A stretch of 64,000 nucleotides of DNA from Fibrobacter succinogenes (GTDB lineage: Bacteria; Fibrobacterota; Fibrobacteria; Fibrobacterales; Fibrobacteraceae). The stretch's first letter is position 1, and each line of letters opens with the position of its first letter. Positions 57,529 through 64,000 of the stretch are shown here, piece by piece. The stretch is taken from contig CADCDO010000024.1 of NCBI GenBank assembly GCA_902800345.1, positions 1 through 64,000 on the forward strand. Reading direction: 5' to 3'. Both the position numbers and the translations under genes were made by a program. The notes below the pieces were generated by a model. The model did not search any database. It was not told where the DNA came from and saw only the letters and a program-made list of their open reading frames with translations.

Positions 57529-57557
57529 AAATGCTCCAATTGGGGCATTTTTTTTCG
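57529..57557 (+). terminator. Terminator of the cobA-hemD/cbiX operon
   Basis: AATGCTCC-AATT-GGGGCATT with one GU pair, followed by eight Ts. Confidence 0.75.
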
Positions 57558-57634
57558 AATGTTAAAATATTCTTATTTTTTTTGAAGGATTTTTGTTTTA
57601 TATTTTATTATCATCAATAAACAAGGAGAAAATT

Positions 57635-57946
57635 ATGAAAAAATTTGCGATTATTGCGATTGCCAGTTCTGCAGTCTTGCTCTCTGCTTGTGCTGCTGCT
57701 TCATCTGCGGCTTCAACAGCAAAATCGACTGTTGCAGAAGCCAGCGATTGCCAAGTATCCAGTACGGATAATTCTGCAACAGCTACAACGAAGGGCGGGT
57801 CCGTTACCTTCACGCAGACCGAAAACGGTTACAGCATGACCTATGGTGGTGCGCTAAGCTCTCTTGAACCAAAAGAATTCGATGTAAAGGTAGGCAAGGA
57901 CCAATTGCTGGATATGGCCAACAAATATTGCGCCGACAATAAGTAA
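57635..57946 (+). CDS. Small lipoprotein
   Basis: A 103-aa lipoprotein starting at ATG 57635 behind AAGGAG, with lipobox LLSAC. The mature part is Ala/Ser/Thr-rich, then a short beta-rich segment (GGSVTFTQTENGYSMTYGGALSSLEPKEFDVKVG) ending in YCADNK. Two Cys residues could pair. It matches no family I know and is followed by a clear terminator. Confidence 0.75.
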   Translation: MKKFAIIAIASSAVLLSACAAASSAASTAKSTVAEASDCQVSSTDNSATATTKGGSVTFTQTENGYSMTYGGALSSLEPKEFDVKVGKDQLLDMANKYCADNK

Positions 57947-57960
57947 TCTTTTTTAATCAG

Positions 57961-57996
57961 AAAAGTCCGGCTTCGTCATGAAGTCGGACTTTTTTC
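57961..57996 (+). terminator. Terminator after the small lipoprotein
   Basis: AAAAGTCCGGCTTC-GTCAT-GAAGTCGGACTTTTTT, a long stem with one mismatch, loop of five and a T-run. Confidence 0.85.
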
Positions 57997-58032
57997 AGGT
58001 CGGCTGATTGCCGCCAGAATTTTTTTTATTCG

Positions 58033-59781
58033 TTATTTTTCAGTATTTCCGGCAACGCTTTCTGCTGCGTTCGCATTCTCGGTATGAGTCGAATTTCCCA
58101 CTTCTGAGTTTGCTGCACCTGTCGAGGCATCCTTGTCACGAATAGTCGCACGGCGGATTTTCCCGCTGATGGTCTTTGGCAGTTCCGTCACGAAGTCAAT
58201 GATGCGAGGGCTCTTGTAGCTTGCGGCGATGTTCTTTGCAAACAACTGAATTTCTTTTGCAAGGTCTTTCGACGCTTCGTAGCCCTTTTGCAACACGACT
58301 GTTGCTTTGACTGCTTGACCGCGGGACTTGTCTTCGACGCCTGTGACGGCGACTTCCAGGACGGCGGGGTGCTTGTGCAGTACTTCTTCCACTTCGAAGG
58401 GGCTGATGCGGTAACCGGAACTCTTGATGAGGTCGTCGGTACGGCCCACGAACCAGAAGAATCCGTCCTTGTCGCGGGTGGCCGTATCGCCCGTGTGATA
58501 CACGCCGCCTTCGAAAACTTTTTCGGTGCGTTCTTCATCGCGGTAGTAACCGCCGAACATGCCAAAGGGTTTACCTTGGTCAATTTTGATGATCAGTTCA
58601 CCGATTTCATCGTCAGCGCAGGGCTTGCCTTCGGCATTCACGATTTCCATGCGGTAGCCGGGGGAGGGCTTGCCCATGGAGCCGGGGTGCGGTTCGCTGA
58701 ATCCGAAATTGCCTGTGGTGAGCGTGAGTTCTGTCTGTCCGTAGCCTTCCTGCATCCGGATGCCGGTTTGCTCGTAGAACTTGTTGTAAATGTCCAGGTT
58801 CAGCGCTTCGCCAGCGGTGGTGCAATATTGCAGACTCGAAAGATCGTATTTTTTGATGCCGTGCTGCAATATGTAACGATAGACGGTCGGCGGCGCACAG
58901 AATGTGGTGACCTTGTATTCCGCCATTTTTTCGAGAAGTTTGCCAGGAATGAACGTGGTCATGTCGTAAGTGAATACGGCACTTCCGGCAATCCATTGCC
59001 CGTAAATTTTTCCCCAAAGCGCTTTGGCCCAGCCGGTTTCTGCGACGGTCAGATGACGGCCTCCGTCAACAACGTGCTGCCAATATTTTGCGGTCACGAT
59101 GTGCCCGAGCGGGTATGTATAAGTGTGCGCGACCATCTTCGGGTTCGAACTTGTGCCACTCGTAAAATAGACAATCATGATGTCGTCGTTGTGCGTGGCA
59201 CCGTCACCAACAGGGCGTTCAAACTTTGCCGAGAATATTTCGTAGTCGTCGTAAAAGCTGATCCAGTTTTGACGGGCGGTCTGGCCTACGGTTACGAGCT
59301 TTTCAACCGATTCACACTTGGATTTCGCCTTATCGACCTCTTTTTGCAAGGCCGGGTCGTCGTATGTCACGACCATCTTGACTTCTGCCGCATTGAATCG
59401 GTATTCTAGGTCTTCGGCGGCAAGCATGTTCGTTGCCGGGATTGCTATTGCTCCAATGCGGTGCAGCGCAAGCAAAAAGAACCAGAATTCGTAACGGCGA
59501 CGGAGAATCAGCATCACGCGGTCGCCTTTTTGGATTCCCTGTTCTACAAGAAAGTTCGCTGTACGCTGTGATGCAAGCGATAAGTCCTTGAATGTGAAAA
59601 TATGGCTTTCGTCGTTGTCGTCGCACCACACAAGGGCTTCGCGCTTGGGCTCTGTCTTTGCATATTCGTCAACGACATCGTATGCAAAATTGAAGTTATC
59701 CGGAATGGATATCTTAAAATTGTTGTAAAGGTCTTCGTAAGACTCGTAATCGGTTTTTGATATAAATTTATTTAAAATCAT
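58033..59781 (-). CDS. AMP-forming acyl-CoA synthetase
   Basis: A 582-aa adenylate-forming enzyme that activates a carboxylic acid with ATP and CoA. It has the P-loop-like YFTSGTSSNPKMVAH, the A5 motif MQEGYGQTEL, YHTGDTATRD, GRTDDLIKSSGYRIS and the catalytic lysine in PKTISGKIRR. Overall it resembles acetyl-CoA or medium-chain acyl-CoA synthetases; the acid is not determinable. The last 35 residues are a low-complexity Asn/Ala/Glu tail, like the tail of LigA here. The next gene on the strand starts upstream at 60570. Confidence 0.88.
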   Translation of the reverse strand: MILNKFISKTDYESYEDLYNNFKISIPDNFNFAYDVVDEYAKTEPKREALVWCDDNDESHIFTFKDLSLASQRTANFLVEQGIQKGDRVMLILRRRYEFWFFLLALHRIGAIAIPATNMLAAEDLEYRFNAAEVKMVVTYDDPALQKEVDKAKSKCESVEKLVTVGQTARQNWISFYDDYEIFSAKFERPVGDGATHNDDIMIVYFTSGTSSNPKMVAHTYTYPLGHIVTAKYWQHVVDGGRHLTVAETGWAKALWGKIYGQWIAGSAVFTYDMTTFIPGKLLEKMAEYKVTTFCAPPTVYRYILQHGIKKYDLSSLQYCTTAGEALNLDIYNKFYEQTGIRMQEGYGQTELTLTTGNFGFSEPHPGSMGKPSPGYRMEIVNAEGKPCADDEIGELIIKIDQGKPFGMFGGYYRDEERTEKVFEGGVYHTGDTATRDKDGFFWFVGRTDDLIKSSGYRISPFEVEEVLHKHPAVLEVAVTGVEDKSRGQAVKATVVLQKGYEASKDLAKEIQLFAKNIAASYKSPRIIDFVTELPKTISGKIRRATIRDKDASTGAANSEVGNSTHTENANAAESVAGNTEK

Positions 59782-59799
59782 TTGTGCGAAGTCCTGGAA

Positions 59800-60570
59800 T
59801 TACAAGTCTTTGTACATGATTTTTTCGCGCATGGTCGATGCGTAACGTACCATATTCAATATGCGTTTTTCACCAATGGTTCTGAAGTCCTTGTCATGGA
59901 ACACGAGACGGTGTACGCCTCCCGGCAAGAGCATCCTGAGGCAGGCATATGTCTGCGTAATTCCCAAAAGCGGCGAGGGAATGATGGAAAAACTGAGAGT
60001 GCTCGAACGAGTTTTCTTGATGTTCCCTTTCACTTTCTGGTAAATACCGTGGAAGTCTTCGTAGTAGTCAAAGATGGAAAGAGCCTGTTCCTTGAGGTAC
60101 TTGTTGCCAAACCAAATCGGCGGGATAAAACCGGATGGCTTGCCCGTTCCATGAGCCTTCCAAAGGGCGAGGCTACGCTTGAGGAGAGCCTGCGTAAAGC
60201 GTTCGTCGATACCGGCAAATTCCGCTTCGTTGTTCGAAATCAGGAGCGCGAGTTTTCCCGTGATGCTGCGTTTGAGCGAAAGATCTGCACGGTGGCGCGC
60301 TCCATGGAGCATGATTTCGTAGCCTTCTTTCACGAACTTTTCGAGTTCTTCGCGGAATTGTTCTGCTTCGGATTCCGGGGCTGCTCCGAATGCCGGGATA
60401 ACGGCGATACTGATGGGGGAGCCTGCTGCTTCTGCAAGCTTTCTAATCTGGACGGACGCCTTCTTGAAGTTGTTCACGCTAAAGCTGTGGTAGCAGAGAA
60501 TGAACTTTTTCTTTTTCTGGAAGGTCGCTTCGGCTGCCTGGATGTCGGCGATATCTTTATTTTGTTCCAT
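59800..60570 (-). CDS. DUF2334-type polysaccharide deacetylase-like protein
   Basis: A 256-aa cytoplasmic-looking protein with a carbohydrate-esterase-4-like layout: FILCYHSFSVNN at the first strand, ISIAVIPAFG, GYEIMLHGARHRADLS with His residues at the metal site, and GFIPPIWFGNKYL, typical of DUF2334. No signal peptide. Substrate unknown. It lies 18 bases from the acyl-CoA synthetase and four from the 43-aa peptide gene, suggesting one operon. Confidence 0.72.
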   Translation of the reverse strand: MEQNKDIADIQAAEATFQKKKKFILCYHSFSVNNFKKASVQIRKLAEAAGSPISIAVIPAFGAAPESEAEQFREELEKFVKEGYEIMLHGARHRADLSLKRSITGKLALLISNNEAEFAGIDERFTQALLKRSLALWKAHGTGKPSGFIPPIWFGNKYLKEQALSIFDYYEDFHGIYQKVKGNIKKTRSSTLSFSIIPSPLLGITQTYACLRMLLPGGVHRLVFHDKDFRTIGEKRILNMVRYASTMREKIMYKDL

Positions 60571-60573
60571 ATG

Positions 60574-60705
60574 CTACTCGTTTTCCTTAGTTTTAGTCTC
60601 GATTTCCTCTTCTAGTTTTTGCGAGATGAAGAGGTGGTAAAGGAAAAACAGCACTGCGCTGCAGATGGTTGCTTTTATCCAAGATTTGAAAAGCCAATCA
60701 GACAT
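60574..60705 (-). CDS. 43-aa single-pass membrane peptide
   Basis: From ATG 60705, behind AAGGAG, the peptide MSDWLFKSWIK... has one hydrophobic helix (about residues 11-27) and a charged Glu/Lys tail. It stops three bases before the DUF2334 gene, so it heads that operon. A longer frame starting at 60795 would have an unlikely N-terminus. Confidence 0.6.
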   Translation of the reverse strand: MSDWLFKSWIKATICSAVLFFLYHLFISQKLEEEIETKTKENE

Positions 60706-60864
60706 ACGACGCTCCTTTGCAGTATAGCCCGCTTCGGCTCGATTGCCGGAAGTTGCGGGGAGATGAGTAACTGAAAGATATAAATTTTTTTGCACTAAAG
60801 AAGGCCAAAACCGCTTTTTCTATTAATATGGAGGGGGGAGGACTCCCTAAAACCTCCAATAGAA

Positions 60865-61521
60865 TCAGGCATGATGTTCTTTATCCCAATTGTCAAACCG
60901 CAAGAATCTTGGTTCAAAGGGCAAATCGCAAAAGACATCTTTGGGCATCGATCCGTAAACGACTACAATTTGCGGATTAAGCACCTTAAGCATTTCGATG
61001 ACGCCCAAATGCATCAACCGCCTCTCGTCTTGAGTCTGGCAACATCCGTAAGTTCCTATGGAGACAATCGAATTGTGCGGAATGCCTACGAATGCGACTG
61101 CTTCAGGCAGTTCTATTGCTGTGAACGTTCGCTCGTCACCCCATCGTACATTCGGGATTTGATAGACTCCGCTGTGTTGCAAGAAACTGGCGTTGCGTCT
61201 GGATATAAACAGGTTTGCAATTTGAGCACAAAGCGGCGCTTCTACTAGGATGGAATTATCAGGCGAGATAATCCCCGGGTGTTCCAAGAGATCCTGAATG
61301 TATTTCTCAGGATGGTTGGTGAAATCCTGGTAATGCGCCTCATGCTCATAAAAGTGTGCGAATCGGTCCCTGGCTTTTTGCCGTTTGGAAAAGGGAACGA
61401 GGCCTGAGGGTTCAACAATCCTGTCCAAAGGCTCTAATCGTGGAATTTCAAAGATTCCGTCGTAAAAGGAACGTTCCAACAGTTCGGAACGCAAACCGTC
61501 GTCAAAGGCGTTTATACGCAT
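60865..61521 (-). CDS. DUF4417-domain protein
   Basis: A 218-aa protein of the DUF4417 type: LVPFSKRQKARD, the ISPDNSILVEAPLCAQIANLFISRRNASFLQHSGVYQIPNVRWG block and SIGTYGCCQTQDERR are characteristic. Members are found mostly in phage, plasmid and integrative-element genomes; function unknown. It is preceded on the same strand by the EndoU toxin and immunity genes. Confidence 0.75.
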   Translation of the reverse strand: MRINAFDDGLRSELLERSFYDGIFEIPRLEPLDRIVEPSGLVPFSKRQKARDRFAHFYEHEAHYQDFTNHPEKYIQDLLEHPGIISPDNSILVEAPLCAQIANLFISRRNASFLQHSGVYQIPNVRWGDERTFTAIELPEAVAFVGIPHNSIVSIGTYGCCQTQDERRLMHLGVIEMLKVLNPQIVVVYGSMPKDVFCDLPFEPRFLRFDNWDKEHHA

Positions 61522-61580
61522 ATTTATTCCTCATTTTAAATTTTTACTTGTTTTTGTGGAATAGATATGCTAAATTAATA

Positions 61581-61672
61581 CCTACGTTAGTTGTTAACTA
61601 GGATTTGCTTTAGCACATCTGGGAATGGACTTGAACAAGATTGTTCGCTGCAACTTGTTCGAGTCCTTTCTT
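61581..61672. repeat. Flanking repeat A, downstream of the immunity gene
   Basis: CGTTAGTTGTTAAC-TAGGATTTGC... at 61585 onward, followed by GGACTTGAACAAG...CTTGTTCGAGTCC (13-bp stem with one GU, 61627-61666). A diverged copy (repeat B, 62586-62687) sits after the ImmA gene. The hairpin may terminate the immunity gene. Confidence 0.65.
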
Positions 61673-61673
61673 T

Positions 61674-62006
61674 TTAAACCATCGCTTGCTCGGCAGATTC
61701 AATGTCGATCTCGATAGATTTTTTGACATCTTCCGGCATTTTGTCGTGGATTCTGTGGATCGCCACGATGAATTCCTTGGATTGAGTTTTGGCTGCTATT
61801 TCGTCAAACATCTCGCTAACCCAGTAGATGTCATCTGGACTACACTCATTTTCAAGAAAAGAGATTCCTTCTTGCAAATTTTCTGTAATCATAGCAAGTA
61901 TTTTTTTGTGGCATTGTTCAATGCCGTAATCCCAGTTATCCATTGTTTCATCCGCAATCCTTTTGCGCTCGACAATAATTTTGTTGAATTCGTTCTTGTC
62001 TATCAT
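61674..62006 (-). CDS. Probable immunity protein for the EndoU toxin
   Basis: A 110-aa acidic, wholly helical-looking protein directly downstream of the EndoU gene (11-base gap), the usual place for a cognate immunity protein. It has no signal peptide and no family I recognise; the sequence is rich in Glu, Asp and Ile (MIDKNEFNKIIVERKRIADE). The assignment rests on position and size. Confidence 0.6.
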   Translation of the reverse strand: MIDKNEFNKIIVERKRIADETMDNWDYGIEQCHKKILAMITENLQEGISFLENECSPDDIYWVSEMFDEIAAKTQSKEFIVAIHRIHDKMPEDVKKSIEIDIESAEQAMV

Positions 62007-62017
62007 TTTTTTGACTC

Positions 62018-62485
62018 CTATGGTTGAATTTTGTCAGGGAAAACAGTCCCGATTTGTCCATTTGTCTTGATTACGCCTACTCGGACACCCTTGAAGGTTC
62101 CAAACATGGTCTTACCATCAGGAACATTACGGTTTCTATGCAGTTGTGCCACATGTTCTCCGGCTCGTTTGATGGTCTTTTCGCTCCATGACGCAGGAAA
62201 CCATGATTGGTTTGTTCCTGTACGTTTCGCTCTTGCCGAGTGCGAAGGAACATTTCCGACACGAACACCATTAGGATAGACTTTCACAATATTATATGCA
62301 ATACCGTATTTATCTAGAAGATTCATTCCCTTTTGTCCATGTCCGCCACTCATCAGTTTTAATGGGTCGGTTGGTCTTTGTGGCCTTGTGAATTTTCCTT
62401 CGGATGCATGAACCAGCGAAAACTGGCTCATGGTTCTGGCGCTACCTTTAGTGTTCATGTAGCGACCCGGTTTACTGGTTCCCAT
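62018..62485 (-). CDS. Orphan EndoU-type nuclease toxin
   Basis: A 155-aa protein made almost entirely of a bacterial EndoU domain (about 45-155): GGHGQKGMNLLDKYGI, VYPNGVRVGNVPSHSARAKRTGTNQSWFP, WSEKTIKRAGEHV, GVRVGVIKTNGQIGTVFPD. EndoU toxins are RNases normally found at the C-terminus of large contact-dependent or LXG-type effectors. Here only a short, polar N-terminus (MGTSKPGRYMNTKGS) precedes it, with no secretion domain, so it is an orphan toxin module or a displaced tip. Confidence 0.8.
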   Translation of the reverse strand: MGTSKPGRYMNTKGSARTMSQFSLVHASEGKFTRPQRPTDPLKLMSGGHGQKGMNLLDKYGIAYNIVKVYPNGVRVGNVPSHSARAKRTGTNQSWFPASWSEKTIKRAGEHVAQLHRNRNVPDGKTMFGTFKGVRVGVIKTNGQIGTVFPDKIQP

Positions 62486-62585
62486 ATTGCTCCCCCTTTA
62501 CAGAAAATACAATACAGGTTGAAATATGCAAGAATTGTCTTGTCATAAAACCTCGTGCCGTTTTACGGCGGATAATGTTATGCAT

Positions 62586-62687
62586 CAAGACAAATCCGTT
62601 AGTTGTTAACAAGAACTTGCTGATGCGGTTTACTTGGATGGCTGATGTTCGCTGTACAGCCGTTTGTTCGGAGTCTGGGTAGCTGTT
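62586..62687. repeat. Flanking repeat B, downstream of the ImmA gene
   Basis: CCGTTAGTTGTTAACAAGAACTTGCTGATGC... TGTTCGCTGTACAGCCGTTTGTTCGGAGTC; a diverged direct copy of repeat A, 1005 bases away. The EndoU and immunity genes lie exactly between the two copies. Confidence 0.65.
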
Positions 62688-63218
62688 TTACATAATCCAC
62701 CTCCCTTGTAATTTGCCGATTCTGGTTTTTGCAGCCCCGTAGGTTACGCCGCATTCTTCCGAAATTTGAATGTAGTTCATGCCCTGAATCAGGTCATAAT
62801 CCATGAGAAATTCTGCGGCAAAAGTATCTGCTTGCCATTCGGGATCTTCAAAGGAGCGTAGACTTTCTCCTGGAGCCAAACGGCAAAGTGCAACACGGCT
62901 CGGCCCATGCAGAAGAAAATGCCCAATTTCGTGCATAATTGTAAAGCGAGCTCGGCCATCTCCATGACAGGCCGCAACATAGACATCTTGACGAATGTTG
63001 ATTTTGTTTGCTCCCGAAAAAGTTACGCCTTCTTCTGACATCGTATAGTCGGGAACAACTTCCCATTCGAAATTAGGAAATAATTTATCCATAATCCATT
63101 CGAAGAATGAGCATACAGGAACTCTATGCGTACCTTCTAGACCGCATTTTAGGCGTATAGCTTTAGCCATTTTGCGAATATCCTGTCTAGACATAGGCTT
63201 TGCTTTAAAACTTGCCAT
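62688..63218 (-). CDS. ImmA/IrrE-family metallopeptidase
   Basis: A 176-aa zinc peptidase with the HExxH motif (IMHEIGHFLLHGP) and a downstream EWQADTFAAEFLMD, as in ImmA/IrrE, which cleave repressors to release mobile-element or stress genes. The C-terminus (QISEECGVTYGAAKTRIGKL) looks like a helix-turn-helix. It follows an XRE-type repressor gene with one shared base, the usual pairing. Confidence 0.87.
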   Translation of the reverse strand: MASFKAKPMSRQDIRKMAKAIRLKCGLEGTHRVPVCSFFEWIMDKLFPNFEWEVVPDYTMSEEGVTFSGANKINIRQDVYVAACHGDGRARFTIMHEIGHFLLHGPSRVALCRLAPGESLRSFEDPEWQADTFAAEFLMDYDLIQGMNYIQISEECGVTYGAAKTRIGKLQGRWIM

Positions 63219-63577
63219 TACTTTTTCTCCTTGTTTAAAATATTCATGATTTTGCTTATATCGCTTTCTGGGATGGAGTCTAATTTTCTAGCGAAAGCGA
63301 TGGCTAGGTCTCTTTGATTGGCTTCTAAGTTGTGCAGTCCAATCTCTATTTCGTTGTTTGAATCGTAATAGGCTTCTTTCATTTTTTCGTTTTGTTCTTC
63401 AGATAACCCATAGAGGTCGGCTATCTTAGTAAGCCAACCTTCGGGAATTTTTCGTTTCCCGTTTTCGACACCAGAAAGGAATGCAGGGGATACATGCAAC
63501 TTTTCAGCCATATCAAGCAAAAGTTCACCTATATCCATCCTTAAGTTCCTTAAAAATTTTCCGAACGATGTAACCAT
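63218..63577 (-). CDS. XRE-family transcriptional regulator
   Basis: From ATG 63577, behind AAGGAGACACAA, this 119-aa protein has an N-terminal helix-turn-helix (about residues 5-60; MDIGELLLDMAEKLHVSPAFLSGVENGKRKIP) and a helical C-terminal part. It overlaps the ImmA gene by one base and is probably the repressor cleaved by it, likely controlling this region. Confidence 0.88.
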   Translation of the reverse strand: MVTSFGKFLRNLRMDIGELLLDMAEKLHVSPAFLSGVENGKRKIPEGWLTKIADLYGLSEEQNEKMKEAYYDSNNEIEIGLHNLEANQRDLAIAFARKLDSIPESDISKIMNILNKEKK

Positions 63578-63759
63578 TTGTGTCTCCTTGAGTGGGGTTA
63601 CTGACAATATAGCCTAATCCGTTTAAAAAGTCAATATATTTGATTAAAGAAATTAACTTTTTTAGTTAATGTTTAACAAAAGAGAATTCGTGTATTTTTT
63701 GAAATATAGCCTTTTTTTGTGAAAAAGCGTGCTTTTGTTATCAAATAATCTATATTCAA

Positions 63760-64000
63760 CTTGAAAAATAGAGAGTTTCTCTTATTCTCAGCATGAAATC
63801 TCGACAATTTCAACCCAAGAGAATAAGACGGACGCTCACGTCTGTCGGCATGCAAGTGCCGGCAACGGTTCGCTATGCAGGCCGCCCTTGTGCGGTCCGT
63901 TTGTGCGTATCGGCCTTTATGGGGCGTGGGTTGTTTGTCCTTATTTGGGTAGGCTGTCGAGAGCCTCATGCTGTAAGGACATTCAACTCCACGCCTTTTT
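63760..64000 (+). ncRNA. Heavily structured RNA-like segment at the right edge
   Basis: The last 420 bases have no convincing gene. From 63780 a chain of hairpins appears: TCTTATTCTC/GAGAATAAGA (63780-63828), GACGGACG/CGTCTGTC (63827-63846), GGCCGC/GCGGTCC (about 63873-63890), then a long composite stem GGCGTGGGTTG..TGTCCTTA..AGGCT-GTCGAG-AGCCT..TAAGGACA..CAACTCCACGCC (63923-63995), followed by TTTTT at the very edge. This looks like a roughly 230-nt RNA with a terminator-like end. Retron-type or another structured RNA is possible; no family is confirmed. Confidence 0.5.

Noticed and set aside
61657-61666. GTTCGAGTCC resembles a tRNA T-arm and could mark an integration site
   Set aside because: No acceptor stem, anticodon arm or D-arm is found around it, and the diverged copy at 62670 does not keep the motif; it is one arm of a hairpin.
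61581-62687. The two flanking repeats as integron attC sites
   Set aside because: They follow genes as attC sites do, but I cannot find the paired GTTRRRY and RYYYAAC boxes at both ends or an integrase in the window.
63673-63969. A 98-codon minus-strand frame at the right edge
   Set aside because: It is basic, lacks a ribosome site and runs antisense to the consecutive hairpins, which explain the sequence better.

Overview
The window looks like chromosomal DNA of a Fibrobacter-type bacterium (phylum Fibrobacterota). The best evidence is three tandem copies of the 'F. succinogenes major paralogous domain' (about 38.5-40.8 kb). Supporting signs are a complete Gram-negative Tol-Pal locus, many lipoproteins with Ser-rich linkers, and large secreted InlB-repeat proteins ending in a GR...GVYYGKK-type C-terminal tail. 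No rRNA, tRNA or CRISPR array was recognised.

Layout. 0-2.6 kb: endonuclease I, an array of TTACGTACT inverted repeats, and folC. 2.7-8.5 kb: an LPP20-like lipoprotein, then tolQ-tolR-tolA-like, tolB, pal and a CpoB-like TPR lipoprotein. 8.6-13.1 kb: a 1484-aa secreted repeat protein. 13.3-16.9 kb: a tight four-gene operon (metY, a methionine-S-methyltransferase-like enzyme, a DMSP-lyase-like cupin, a LysE exporter) that could make and break a methylated sulfonium compound. 17-18.6 kb: a repeat-rich spacer, an HD protein and a lipoprotein. 18.8-22.1 kb: trpE and a trpG-trpD fusion behind a textbook trp leader peptide and attenuator; trpE carries two out-of-frame lesions. 22.1-34.4 kb: a decayed lipoprotein gene, a Zn-type COG0523 GTPase, a candidate small RNA, ligA, mntP, a membrane-protein pair, a GGDEF/EAL protein, an SpmA-SpmB fusion and a YfcE phosphodiesterase. 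34.6-46.4 kb: a 1270-aa TPR/transglutaminase lipoprotein, the Fib_succ paralogs, a PD-(D/E)XK (Rpn-type) protein, tgt and a second InlB-repeat protein. 46.5-47.3 kb: a GNAT toxin-antitoxin pair.

47.4-57.5 kb holds genes for siroheme-dependent heme synthesis: an AhbC/NirJ-like radical SAM protein, fused siroheme decarboxylase, hemA, hemC, cobA-hemD fusion and a CbiX-precorrin-2 dehydrogenase fusion. Together they would take glutamyl-tRNA to siroheme and on to iron-coproporphyrin; hemB, hemL and ahbD are not here. Two outer-membrane-like proteins and a dCMP deaminase are interleaved. 57.6-60.7 kb: a small lipoprotein, an acyl-CoA synthetase, a DUF2334 deacetylase-like protein and a 43-aa membrane peptide. 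60.8-64 kb is accessory: DUF4417 protein, an orphan EndoU nuclease toxin with a probable immunity protein, an ImmA/XRE pair, and at the right edge a heavily structured RNA-like segment ending in a T-run.

The most unusual global feature is a set of short repeat families (GTCATCCTGAGCG...GGATCCAGT; AGACGAAAGAACG...CTACAGACGAAAGACGA; others). They occur between genes and also, in frame, inside essential-looking genes (ligA, siroheme decarboxylase, hemC, cobA-hemD, cbiX-cysG), where they encode extra loops.
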